From Caldifarciminota bacterium (lineage in GTDB: Bacteria; Hydrothermota; Hydrothermia; B15-G9; WFZT01): a stretch of DNA of 12,847 bases. The stretch lies in contig JALSOY010000116.1 in assembly GCA_026986235.1 (NCBI GenBank), positions 1 to 12,847 on the forward strand, read 5' to 3'. A program made the position numbers and the translations under genes. Below are positions 1 through 6,865 of the stretch, one piece after another; position 1 is the stretch's first letter; each line of letters begins with the position of its first letter. The notes beneath the pieces are model-generated. The model was not told the DNA's origin. It was given only the letters and a program-made list of their open reading frames with translations, and ran no database searches.

Positions 1-780
1 CACTATGGCAGATCCGGGCACAATGGTATCCACCCGCCGGGGTTGAAGACCCTTCACCTTTTTTCTTTCCAGTTGTGTCATGGACGCAAGTTTAGATGCA
101 ATTTCGTAAATCTCTCCATAAGTGAGTATAAGGCCGTGAACCCTGTCTGGATTATAGGTCTCCATTCTGAGTTTTATCGCTGCAAGGTTCGTTATCGTCC
201 CTCCGATTCCCGCAAGGTGATCTGATCTGATTTCAGCAGAGGAAAAAGTTTTCATGCTGTAATCAATCATTATTTCGAGAGTATCGGTATGCAAGAAGTG
301 TTCAAGAAGTGTAAGTGCCCCTATGTTGAAGCTCCTGATAAATTCAATTTTTTCCCCGTCTCCCGTTGCTACCTCTGTACTTCTTCCACCTATGTCGGCG
401 ACTGCGACTCTTCCTTTCAGGTTAAGTGAGTGATACGCACCACGGAAAGACAGGATGGCCTCCTCCTCACCACTTAAAATCTTTACATCGAGGGAGCACC
501 TTTCCCTAACGAGTTCCAGAAATTCAGGGGCATTTTCAGCCATCCTGAGTGCCATTGTACCGACGGCGATAACTTTCTGTGCCCCGATTTTCCGGGCAGT
601 GTTTTTAAACTCACACACAACCTGTGAAGTTCTGATCATAGCTTCCATTTTTAGCCTCTTTGAGTGGTTCAGCCCCTCTCCCAGCCTGGTAACCCTATCT
701 TCGTCCAGCAGGATTCTGTTCTCCTCACCCACTACGAGCAGGACAGAGTTTGATCCTATGTCTATCACTCCGCACATCAT
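1..780 (-). CDS. Ppx/GppA family phosphatase (exopolyphosphatase / pppGpp phosphohydrolase), 3' end cut by window edge
   Basis: The minus strand is open from an ATG at 780-778 to the window edge, giving 260 residues of a protein usually about 300 or more long; the C-terminus is missing. Three actin-fold (ASKHA) signatures are readable: phosphate 1 near residues 4-13 (GVIDIGSNSV), an SGEEEA stretch at 103-108 where the family has its catalytic Glu, and phosphate 2 at 129-136 (DIGGRSTE). A later AGIGGTITNLA block matches the third loop. The family hydrolyses terminal phosphates of polyphosphate or of pppGpp; these cannot be told apart from sequence. An ATGATG pair gives two possible starts (780 or 777), and the first overlaps the upstream gene's TGA by 4 bp, so it should be translationally coupled to the BatA-like gene. 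The phosphate-2 loop has GGR where GGG is usual. Family assignment is secure. Confidence 0.9.
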   Translation of the reverse strand, partial: MMCGVIDIGSNSVLLVVGEENRILLDEDRVTRLGEGLNHSKRLKMEAMIRTSQVVCEFKNTARKIGAQKVIAVGTMALRMAENAPEFLELVRERCSLDVKILSGEEEAILSFRGAYHSLNLKGRVAVADIGGRSTEVATGDGEKIEFIRSFNIGALTLLEHFLHTDTLEIMIDYSMKTFSSAEIRSDHLAGIGGTITNLAAIKLRMETYNPDRVHGLILTYGEIYEIASKLASMTQLERKKVKGLQPRRVDTIVPGSAIV

Positions 781-2453
781 AATTTGAATCTCAAGCCCAG
801 GATTATTGATTCTGCGAGTACATAGAAGATGAGAAAGTAAACGAAATACCTGTCAAATGTTTTTGACACAAGAACGCTCTTTTCAAAGTTTTCGATGTCG
901 GTTAACTGTTTAAACCTTCTCTTCAGTTCATTTTCCGTCAAAAACCTCATCTCAGATTCCTTTTCTGGCAGATTGACGCCTATTTCAACGGAATCTGCGG
1001 TGTAGAGTCCGATCTTTTTGAAGTATTCCTTTGCGCAACGGGTTTTCTGTCCATCCGGCTCCATAACAACTATGTCAGGATTGAGTTTACACGGGGTCCC
1101 TGCTTCAACTATAAGTCCCTTTTGTTTTGCCGAGAAGAAGGTTTCAAGCAGGTGATAAACGAAGGGGACGAAGGCGGGTGTGATGGGAAAATACCCGTCG
1201 TCAACATAGGGAGAGAGACCCACGATAAGGACCTTACCTGAGGCAAAATCCTTTTTTATAGCGAGAGTCCTGCCCTTCAAATCCAGCAGGATAGGTGTTC
1301 CACCCTCAAGCTTGAGAGCCTTTTTGAAAAAGATCGTATCTCCAGCAAATACCACCCTCACCGATTCGACGGGCTCTGCTCTGAAGCTGAGAATATTCTG
1401 GAATGCCGGCGGAATCGAGCTTGAAAATATTACTAAATTGTTCCCCTTTTCCACATACCTTATGATCCTGAGAAAGAAGTCGGTATTTATATCTGGATTA
1501 ACGAGGAAAACGATACTGACATCAGCAAGATCTAAAGGGGTCTTGATGGCTATGACTTTGAGGGGGTAATTTTTGATTTTGAACGGGTTGAATGCCTTCT
1601 CGAGAAATCTGTTTTCCCCCACGAGACCGATTTTTAAAGCCTCAAGGACCGGGAACCTGAAGTACATGATGTTGTTTCCCGGTAGCCCGTCATAGGGGAG
1701 AACTTCCGCCTTCCATACGCCTCCTCCAGGTGGAACAAATCTCAGGGTCAGTTCGTTAACACTGTCTGGGCCGACCTCAAAATTCCCACCTGTAACGATT
1801 TTCCCCTTTCTATAAAGGTTGATTCTCACCGCTGTTTTTTTCTTTGCACCGAGAAAAATTTTCACATTCGTTTCAAATCCCTTCATGGTTATCCCGGGCT
1901 CTACCCGAACATCCAGTATTCTGAGGTAGTCTTCAGATGGCGGGATTTTTACAGCCATAACTGTACTGTCTTTGAAGTTTCCGACATTGGAGTTCTGAAA
2001 GTCACTTATAACCAGGGTTTTACCGTGGATGTCTCCGATCTTCCCGAAGTTCGCGGGCAGGTCAAAGGACAGGGAGTCCCTGTAAAGCCGATCGAGGAGG
2101 TAGAAGATATTGATTTCCCTGTGGAGTCTCTGTATCCTGGAGATCAAATTCACAGGAATACCGGGTCTGGCGGTGGGGGACCAGTCAACTATCAGGTTTT
2201 TAAATTCAAAAATCTTACCTTTGTAAGGTTTTGCAGCGAGGAGAAGGAGGCTCAGTATGGCGATGGTTCTCATAATGAGGATTAGAATCTCAAGAAGGTG
2301 ACGCCTCCTGTGACCTTCCCTTTTGACATCAAAAAGGAGTTTTACCCACGGAAAGGGCGACTTTTTCTGGAGTTTTGAGGCAAAAAGGTGTATTAAGATG
2401 GGCAGAAGTATAAGTGGCAGGCCGTATAGGAAGCCGGGATTCTGAAATTTCAT
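777..2453 (-). CDS. BatA-like membrane protein (aerotolerance-regulator N-terminal domain, degenerate VWA-like region)
   Basis: This 558-residue protein starts with the BatA/aerotolerance N-terminal module: a first membrane helix at about residues 6-24, a basic cytoplasmic linker with FPWVKLLFDVKREGHRRRHLLE at about 34-55, and a second helix at about 56-75. A short VWA-like stretch follows, with DWSPT at 90-94 where a MIDAS would have DxSxS, and VISDF at 148-152. The middle (about 275-350) resembles a GATase-like domain (GLVGENRF, then VSIVFLVNPD and a GNNLVIFSS strand). A last hydrophobic helix lies at about 536-553. Most of the chain is therefore probably extracytoplasmic between helices 2 and 3. 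The start overlaps the DUF58 stop (ATGA) and has no good Shine-Dalgarno, so translation is probably coupled. Such proteins usually work with DUF58 and MoxR in cell-envelope or complex-assembly functions; the exact role is unknown. Family call is firm, function is not. Confidence 0.85.
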   Translation of the reverse strand: MKFQNPGFLYGLPLILLPILIHLFASKLQKKSPFPWVKLLFDVKREGHRRRHLLEILILIMRTIAILSLLLLAAKPYKGKIFEFKNLIVDWSPTARPGIPVNLISRIQRLHREINIFYLLDRLYRDSLSFDLPANFGKIGDIHGKTLVISDFQNSNVGNFKDSTVMAVKIPPSEDYLRILDVRVEPGITMKGFETNVKIFLGAKKKTAVRINLYRKGKIVTGGNFEVGPDSVNELTLRFVPPGGGVWKAEVLPYDGLPGNNIMYFRFPVLEALKIGLVGENRFLEKAFNPFKIKNYPLKVIAIKTPLDLADVSIVFLVNPDINTDFFLRIIRYVEKGNNLVIFSSSIPPAFQNILSFRAEPVESVRVVFAGDTIFFKKALKLEGGTPILLDLKGRTLAIKKDFASGKVLIVGLSPYVDDGYFPITPAFVPFVYHLLETFFSAKQKGLIVEAGTPCKLNPDIVVMEPDGQKTRCAKEYFKKIGLYTADSVEIGVNLPEKESEMRFLTENELKRRFKQLTDIENFEKSVLVSKTFDRYFVYFLIFYVLAESIILGLRFKL

Positions 2454-3307
2454 GGTAGTTTTTCTCTCTTTTTCATGAATCTGAAGAGGGCGAGCTCGAG
2501 GGGATCGGATGTTACAAATTTTTCGTAATCGATGCCGGATTTCCTGAGTTCCCTTTTGATCTTCTCGATGTGTTTATCAAGGGTCTTTCTGTACTCACTC
2601 TGGAGGTTAATGGGGTCAAAGGGGACCTTTTCTCCGGTCTCCATGTCTTCGAAAACTCTTGCGTGACCGCCGATGTTAATTTCCCGGGGTGAAAGGATTT
2701 GAAAGGCCAGGACCTCATGCTTTCTGTATCTAAAGAACTTCAGGCCGGAGATAACCTCCTCCGGGTCGAGGAACATATCGGAGATGAGGATGACGAGTCC
2801 CCTTTTTTTCAGTTTTTCAGCGAGTAGCTTGAATGAGGAAAGGTCCGTTTTGCCACCCGGTTTGAGGTTTTCAAGAGTTTTCATGATGTGACTCAAGTTT
2901 ATCCTCGACGCCCTTGGTGGTATCTGGACGACGATTTTTTCGTTAAATACCACGAGTCCCGCTGCGTCTCTCTGAAGGTAGAGGATGTAGGCCAGTGCTG
3001 CGGCAAGATTTCTGGCGTATTCAAACTTTTCATCTGAAAATGCCATGGAAGAGGAGCCATCAAGAATTATGTAAGAAAGTAGATTCGTCTCGTCTTCAAA
3101 TCTTCTGACAAAGAACCTGTCTGTACGGGCATAAACTTTCCAGTCAATCCAGCGGATTTCATCACCAGGGTTGTAACTTCTGTGGTCTTTGAATTCAACG
3201 GAGAAGCCGTGGTACGGGCTTCTGTGCAGGCCTGTTAAAAAGCCCTCCACGATAAGCCTGGCCCGTAGGCGAAGGGGTTTTATTCTGGACAGTATCTCGG
3301 TTGTCAC
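2450..3307 (-). CDS. DUF58 domain protein (VWA-like, MoxR-associated type)
   Basis: The 285-residue protein carries the DUF58 hallmark at about 45-73 (YNPGDEIRWIDWKVYARTD, then FVRRFEDE). A full VWA-type metal-binding MIDAS follows: DGSSS at 83-87, the Thr of GGKTD at 154, and the Asp of LISDMF at 177. There is no signal peptide or membrane helix, so it should be cytoplasmic, probably interacting with the BatA-like membrane protein encoded next. Known relatives are partners of MoxR AAA+ ATPases, but none lies in this window. The start is a GTG: an in-frame TAA at 3316-3314 rules out any earlier start. No Shine-Dalgarno precedes it; instead a perfect TATAAT lies 8 nt upstream. It begins 16 bp after the carboxyltransferase stop and overlaps the next gene by 4 bp. 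Confidence 0.92.
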   Translation of the reverse strand: MTTEILSRIKPLRLRARLIVEGFLTGLHRSPYHGFSVEFKDHRSYNPGDEIRWIDWKVYARTDRFFVRRFEDETNLLSYIILDGSSSMAFSDEKFEYARNLAAALAYILYLQRDAAGLVVFNEKIVVQIPPRASRINLSHIMKTLENLKPGGKTDLSSFKLLAEKLKKRGLVILISDMFLDPEEVISGLKFFRYRKHEVLAFQILSPREINIGGHARVFEDMETGEKVPFDPINLQSEYRKTLDKHIEKIKRELRKSGIDYEKFVTSDPLELALFRFMKKREKLP

Positions 3308-3315
3308 GGGTTGTT

Positions 3316-3321
3316 ATTATA
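3316..3321 (-). promoter_or_regulatory. Candidate -10 box for a leaderless DUF58 transcript
   Basis: On the minus strand the 16-bp gap between the carboxyltransferase TAG and the DUF58 GTG contains an exact TATAAT. Eight bases (AACAACCC) separate it from the GTG at 3307-3305, so transcription would begin at or next to the start codon. A -35 at 17 bp spacing (3344-3339, TTCGGA) is poor, with 3 of 6 consensus bases. The absence of a Shine-Dalgarno makes an internal leaderless promoter reasonable, but this is an inference. Confidence 0.45.
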
Positions 3322-3323
3322 AA

Positions 3324-4931
3324 CTACATCCTGAACACTCCGAACCTGTGATCAGGTATGGGGGCGTTGAGTGACATGGAGATTCCCAGTGCCAGAACGG
3401 TTCTCGTGTCCAGAGGGTCTATGATCCCGTCGTCCCAGAGTCTCGCTGTACTGTAGTATGCACTGGATTCCTCTTCGTACTTTTTTAGGACAGGTTCTCT
3501 GATCTTTCTTTCTTCTTCTGGTGAAAGTTCAAGACCTTTCCTTCTGAGCTGGTCTCTTTTTACCGTAACGAGGACATCGGCCGCCTGTTCTCCGCCCATT
3601 ACAGCGATTCTGGCGTTGGGCCACATGAAAAGGAGTCTCGGATCGTATCCTCTTCCGGCCATGGCGTAGTTTCCGGCTCCAAAGGAGTTGCCGATGATCA
3701 CAGTAAACTTGGGCACCTGTGCCACTGCCACGGCATGGACCATCTTTGCACCGTCTTTGGCTATACCTCCATGCTCGTACTGTTTACCCACGATAAATCC
3801 GGTAATGTTCTGAAGGAAGACTATGGGGATCTTCCTGACGGAGCACATGGAGATGAAGTGGGCTCCCTTCTGGGCTGCCTCTGAGAAGAACACGCCGTTA
3901 TTTGCAACTATGCACACAGGGTATCCCATTATTCTTGCGAAACCTGTAACGAGGGTCGTGCCGTAGCGGGCCTTGAACTCGTGGAATCTCGATCCATCAA
4001 CGATGCGAGCGATTATTTCCCTGACATCGAAGGGTTTTTTTAGATCTTTCGGAATTATCCCGTAGATCTCCTCAGGATCGTAGTAAGGGTCTTCGGGCTC
4101 TGAAACATCCAGCTGGAATTTATCGGACCTATTGAGATTTTCGATGATGTTTCTTGCAATTTGAATGGCGTGTCGATCGTCAACGGCAAAGTGGTCGGCC
4201 ACACCAGAGATGCGGGTATGGACATCTGCTCCACCAAGTTCCTCGGCGGTAACATCCACGCCTGTGGCAGCTTTGACGAGAGGGGGACCTCCGATGAAGA
4301 TGGTTCCCTGCTCTTTAACTATGATGGTTTCATCGCTCATGGCGGGTACATAGGCTCCACCTGCGGTGCATGAGCCCATGACTATTGAAATTTGAGGGAT
4401 GTTTTCAGCGGACATACGCGCCTGATTGTAAAAAATTCTTCCGAAATGCTCCTTATCGGGAAAAACTTCAGCCTGGAGTGGCAAAAATACGCCACCTGAA
4501 TCCACCATGTAAACGCATGGCAGGCGGTTCTGCATGGCGATTTCCTGTGCCCTTATGTGCTTCTTGATGGTTTCAGGAAAGTAAGTTCCACCCTTTACGG
4601 TGGCATCGTTGGCAACGATGCACACCTCTCTACCGTGAACCACGCCGATTCCCGTAATTATGCCGGCTGCGGGTACCTGATTATCGTACATTCCCCAGGC
4701 AGCAAGGGGGGAAAGTTCGAGAAAAGGCGTGTTCTTGTCGAGCAGTAGTTCTACCCTCTCCCTCGGCAGGAGCTTACCCCTTTCCTTATGCCTCTTTATC
4801 GCCTCCGGTGGTCCGCCCTTTTTAACCTGTTCAAGCCTTTCACGGAGCTGTTTCACGAGCTCCCTGTTGTGCTTCATATTTTCGATAAATTCCGGACTGG
4901 TGGTTTTTATCCTGGATTCGATCCTGAACAT
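3324..4931 (-). CDS. Acyl-CoA carboxylase carboxyltransferase beta subunit, methylcrotonyl-CoA carboxylase type
   Basis: The 535-residue protein matches the length and layout of the MCC beta subunit, a biotin-dependent carboxyltransferase with two crotonase-like halves. In the N-half are GGIITGIG-like PAAGIITGIG (87-96), SGGVFLPLQ (145-153) and GSCTAGGAYVPAMSDE (186-201). In the C-half are NITGFIVG (375-382), YEHGGIAKDGAKM (385-397), GNSFGAGNYAMAGRGYDPR (414-432) and MGGEQAADV (445-453). These C-half blocks are closer to MCC beta than to propionyl-CoA carboxylase beta as I know those families, but the substrate is unproven. No biotin carboxylase or biotin carrier gene is adjacent, so the alpha subunit must be elsewhere. 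The ATG has a strong Shine-Dalgarno (GGAG, 6 nt upstream) and a promoter candidate at 4951-4979. It leads the minus-strand DUF58/BatA-like/Ppx cluster. Confidence 0.95.
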   Translation of the reverse strand: MFRIESRIKTTSPEFIENMKHNRELVKQLRERLEQVKKGGPPEAIKRHKERGKLLPRERVELLLDKNTPFLELSPLAAWGMYDNQVPAAGIITGIGVVHGREVCIVANDATVKGGTYFPETIKKHIRAQEIAMQNRLPCVYMVDSGGVFLPLQAEVFPDKEHFGRIFYNQARMSAENIPQISIVMGSCTAGGAYVPAMSDETIIVKEQGTIFIGGPPLVKAATGVDVTAEELGGADVHTRISGVADHFAVDDRHAIQIARNIIENLNRSDKFQLDVSEPEDPYYDPEEIYGIIPKDLKKPFDVREIIARIVDGSRFHEFKARYGTTLVTGFARIMGYPVCIVANNGVFFSEAAQKGAHFISMCSVRKIPIVFLQNITGFIVGKQYEHGGIAKDGAKMVHAVAVAQVPKFTVIIGNSFGAGNYAMAGRGYDPRLLFMWPNARIAVMGGEQAADVLVTVKRDQLRRKGLELSPEEERKIREPVLKKYEEESSAYYSTARLWDDGIIDPLDTRTVLALGISMSLNAPIPDHRFGVFRM

Positions 4932-4950
4932 GTGCCACTCCTTTTTTCAC

Positions 4951-4979
4951 AAAATAAAGCACCCTTTTGAAATTTTCAA
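4951..4979 (-). promoter_or_regulatory. Candidate sigma-70-type promoter for the carboxyltransferase gene
   Basis: Reading the minus strand, TTGAAA (4979-4974) is followed after 17 bp by TATTTT (4956-4951). The predicted start point is around 4944, leaving a leader of roughly 12-15 nt that just contains the GGAG ribosome site. The -35 is also one arm of a perfect TTGAAA-T-TTTCAA inverted repeat at 4967-4979. The -10 has only 4 of 6 consensus bases. Confidence 0.45.
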
Positions 4980-5020
4980 CCTGGGAAATGGGGTTTTCAA
5001 AAAAGCGTCTGTCAGTATGT

Positions 5021-5674
5021 ATGTGGAATTTTTTTATCTGTGGTCTTATACTTCAATCTGTGCCGGTTCTTACATACTTAATCGGAAGTATTCCTTTTTC
5101 GTACATCCTGCCGAAAGTAGTCAGGGGTATAGACATCCGGAGAGTGGGAACAGGCAATGTCGGTGGTTCTAACGCCATGCGAGAGGCAGGATTTTTTATT
5201 GGCCTTATTGGGGGACTTTTAGATTTCGGGAAAGGTGTTTTAGCATCTCAGATTGCCGTTCACCATGGAAGTTCAGTTACCCTCTCCTTACTCGCAGTTG
5301 TGGTGGGGCACAGTTACCCGATTTTCCTCAAATTTCACGGTGGTCGTGGTATTGCACCTGCTCTCGGCGTTCTACTGTCTCTATATCCTCCGGGATTTGT
5401 GTTTTTTATCCTCGTAACCCTTCCTGGAATATTTTTTGGTGAATCTGCTCTCGCCACTTTTTTCGCAATCATACTGACGCCCGTGTTTTTCAAGATTTTT
5501 GCACCTGATTTTTTCAAAATCGTAGTATGTATTTCCCTTTTTCTTCTATTTCGCAGGGTATCGTTTGTTCTGAGGGATGTAAAAACCGGGAGGGATCCCC
5601 TTCTGGCTTTTTTTAACAGGCTACTCTTTGATGCCCCTGAGAAGGAAAAATTTGGAACGATTTTTAGGAGGTGA
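5021..5674 (+). CDS. plsY: Glycerol-3-phosphate acyltransferase PlsY
   Basis: PlsY is a polytopic membrane enzyme that acylates sn-glycerol-3-phosphate with acyl-phosphate, the first step of phospholipid synthesis. The sequence shows its landmarks: LIGSIPFSY at the end of the first helix, motif 1 as RRVGTGNVGGSNAMR (family: GSGNxGATNxxR), motif 2 as GHSYPIFLKFHGGRGIAPALG (family: FKGGKGVAT), and ESALATFFAI where motif 3 falls. Several hydrophobic helices follow, then a short basic/acidic tail. The start is uncertain. TTG 4967, ATG 4988, ATG 5021 and GTG 5060 are all in frame and none has a good Shine-Dalgarno. ATG 5021 gives 217 residues, GTG 5060 gives 204, and both fit the family's usual size. 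GTG 5060 has TATACT 7 nt upstream and may be the true leaderless start. The stop overlaps the Shine-Dalgarno of the next gene, indicating coupling. The motif changes (K to R, T to P) are unusual. Confidence 0.88.
   Translation: MWNFFICGLILQSVPVLTYLIGSIPFSYILPKVVRGIDIRRVGTGNVGGSNAMREAGFFIGLIGGLLDFGKGVLASQIAVHHGSSVTLSLLAVVVGHSYPIFLKFHGGRGIAPALGVLLSLYPPGFVFFILVTLPGIFFGESALATFFAIILTPVFFKIFAPDFFKIVVCISLFLLFRRVSFVLRDVKTGRDPLLAFFNRLLFDAPEKEKFGTIFRR
5047..5052 (+). promoter_or_regulatory. Candidate -10 box for a leaderless plsY start at GTG 5060
   Basis: TATACT (5 of 6 consensus bases) is followed by 7 nt and then an in-frame GTG at 5060-5062, which would give a first PlsY helix beginning PVLTYLIGSIPF. 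No convincing -35 is seen at 16-18 bp. This mirrors the arrangement before guaA and the DUF58 gene, but here the start was chosen after the fact, so support is weaker. Confidence 0.3.
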
Positions 5675-5677
5675 GTT

Positions 5678-6820
5678 ATGAACTTTGAGTTGACAGAAGA
5701 GCAAAAAATGGCAAGGGACATGGCAAGGGAGTTTGCCGAAAAGGAGGTAAAGCCCGTTGCCAGGGAGCTTGACAGGGAGGCAAAATTCCCTGCGGAAATT
5801 GTAAAGAAAATGGCTGAGCTTGGTATGTTCGGTGTTTATGTCCCTGAGGAGTACGATGGGGCCGGTATGGATGTAGTCAGTTATGCGCTCATGGTGGAGG
5901 AGATTTCAAGGGCATGTGCTGGAACAGGTGTAATAATGTCAGCCCACACATCCCTCGTTGTGGATCCCATAATGAAGTACGGGACAGAGGAGCAGAAAAG
6001 GAAGTACCTGCCGCTTCTTGCATCCGGCAGGGTTCTTGGTGCTCACGGGATGACGGAGCCGGAGGCGGGAACGGATATTTCGGGTATCAAGACCCGTGCG
6101 GTAAAGGATGGAAACCAATGGGTGATCAACGGGCGGAAGATTTTTATCACCAACGGGCGGGAGGCCGGTATATATTTGATATTTGCAAAAACGGATCCCG
6201 AGAAGGGGCACAGAGGACTTTCTGCTTTCATCGTGGAGAGGGATACACCGGGATTTTCTATAGGGAAAATAGAGCACAAGCTGGGTATAAGGGCATCCTC
6301 AACGGCTGAGCTGATATTTGAGGATATGAGGGTGCCTGAAGAGAACATGCTCGGTGAGAGAGGTGAGGGGTTTTACATAGCCCTTGACGCTTACGATGGT
6401 GGGAGGATCGGGATTGCTGCCCAGGCTGTGGGTATTGCCCGTGCGGCATTTGAGGAGTCGGTGGCATACGCCAGGGAGAGAAAGCAGTTTGGCAGGCCAA
6501 TTGCCGAGTTCCAGGCAATTCAGTGGAAAATAGCGGACATGGCGATGCTCATTGAGGCTGCGAGACTTCTGTATCTCAAGGCGGCTTTTCTAAAGGACAG
6601 GGGAGAGGACTATGTAGTGGCCTCTGCCTATGCCAAACTTTTTGCATCCGATGTGGCGATGAGGGTAACGAGGGAGGCGATACAGGTGCACGGGGGTTAC
6701 GGTTACACTGAGGACTTTGATGTTGAGAGACATTATCGTGATGCGAAGATAACGGAGATATACGAGGGAACGAGCGAGGCCCACAGGTTAACGATAGCGA
6801 GGGCATTTTTGAGGAAGTAG
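5678..6820 (+). CDS. Acyl-CoA dehydrogenase, short-chain/butyryl-CoA type
   Basis: This 380-residue protein is a full-length FAD-dependent acyl-CoA dehydrogenase: alpha-helical N-domain, beta middle domain with the signature TEPEAGTD (126-133), and C-domain with RKQFGRPIAEFQAIQWKIADM. The catalytic base is visible as Glu363 in IYEGTSE, the position used by short- and medium-chain enzymes. Isovaleryl-CoA dehydrogenases place their base elsewhere, so this is probably not one despite a neighbouring MCC-type carboxylase. It would oxidise a short acyl-CoA to the trans-2-enoyl-CoA and pass electrons to ETF; no ETF gene lies in the window. A strong Shine-Dalgarno (AGGAGGTGA, 5666-5674) spans the plsY stop, and only 3 bp separate the genes. 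Fatty-acid oxidation or reversed chain synthesis are both possible; the exact substrate is not readable. Confidence 0.95.
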   Translation: MNFELTEEQKMARDMAREFAEKEVKPVARELDREAKFPAEIVKKMAELGMFGVYVPEEYDGAGMDVVSYALMVEEISRACAGTGVIMSAHTSLVVDPIMKYGTEEQKRKYLPLLASGRVLGAHGMTEPEAGTDISGIKTRAVKDGNQWVINGRKIFITNGREAGIYLIFAKTDPEKGHRGLSAFIVERDTPGFSIGKIEHKLGIRASSTAELIFEDMRVPEENMLGERGEGFYIALDAYDGGRIGIAAQAVGIARAAFEESVAYARERKQFGRPIAEFQAIQWKIADMAMLIEAARLLYLKAAFLKDRGEDYVVASAYAKLFASDVAMRVTREAIQVHGGYGYTEDFDVERHYRDAKITEIYEGTSEAHRLTIARAFLRK

Positions 6821-6826
6821 GTGGGT

Positions 6827-6855
6827 GGGGCCGCGCGCCGGAGGCGCGCGGCCCC
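6827..6855. repeat. Perfect 13-bp G/C inverted repeat with GGA loop
   Basis: Arms GGGGCCGCGCGCC (6827-6839) and GGCGCGCGGCCCC (6843-6855) pair perfectly around GGA. It sits 7 bp after the acyl-CoA dehydrogenase stop and 10 bp before the ATG of the next gene. Neither strand has a T-run after it, so it is not a standard intrinsic terminator. It may stop or stall transcription, protect the 3' end of the upstream message, or lie in the 5' leader of the next gene. Its loop is the same as that of the terminator at 10710-10736. Confidence 0.8.
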
Positions 6856-6865
6856 CATTTCCACC

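Noticed and set aside
455..787. Plus-strand open frame of 110 codons
   Set aside because: It lies opposite the Ppx/GppA gene, whose three motifs are clear; the plus frame is Ser/Thr-rich shadow sequence.
5335..5721. Minus-strand open frame of 128 codons across plsY and the acyl-CoA dehydrogenase start
   Set aside because: It is antisense to two well-supported genes and shows no family motif.
5678..6820. Isovaleryl-CoA dehydrogenase, suggested by a nearby MCC-type gene
   Set aside because: The catalytic Glu is in the YEGT position (363) used by short/medium-chain enzymes, not the isovaleryl-type location.
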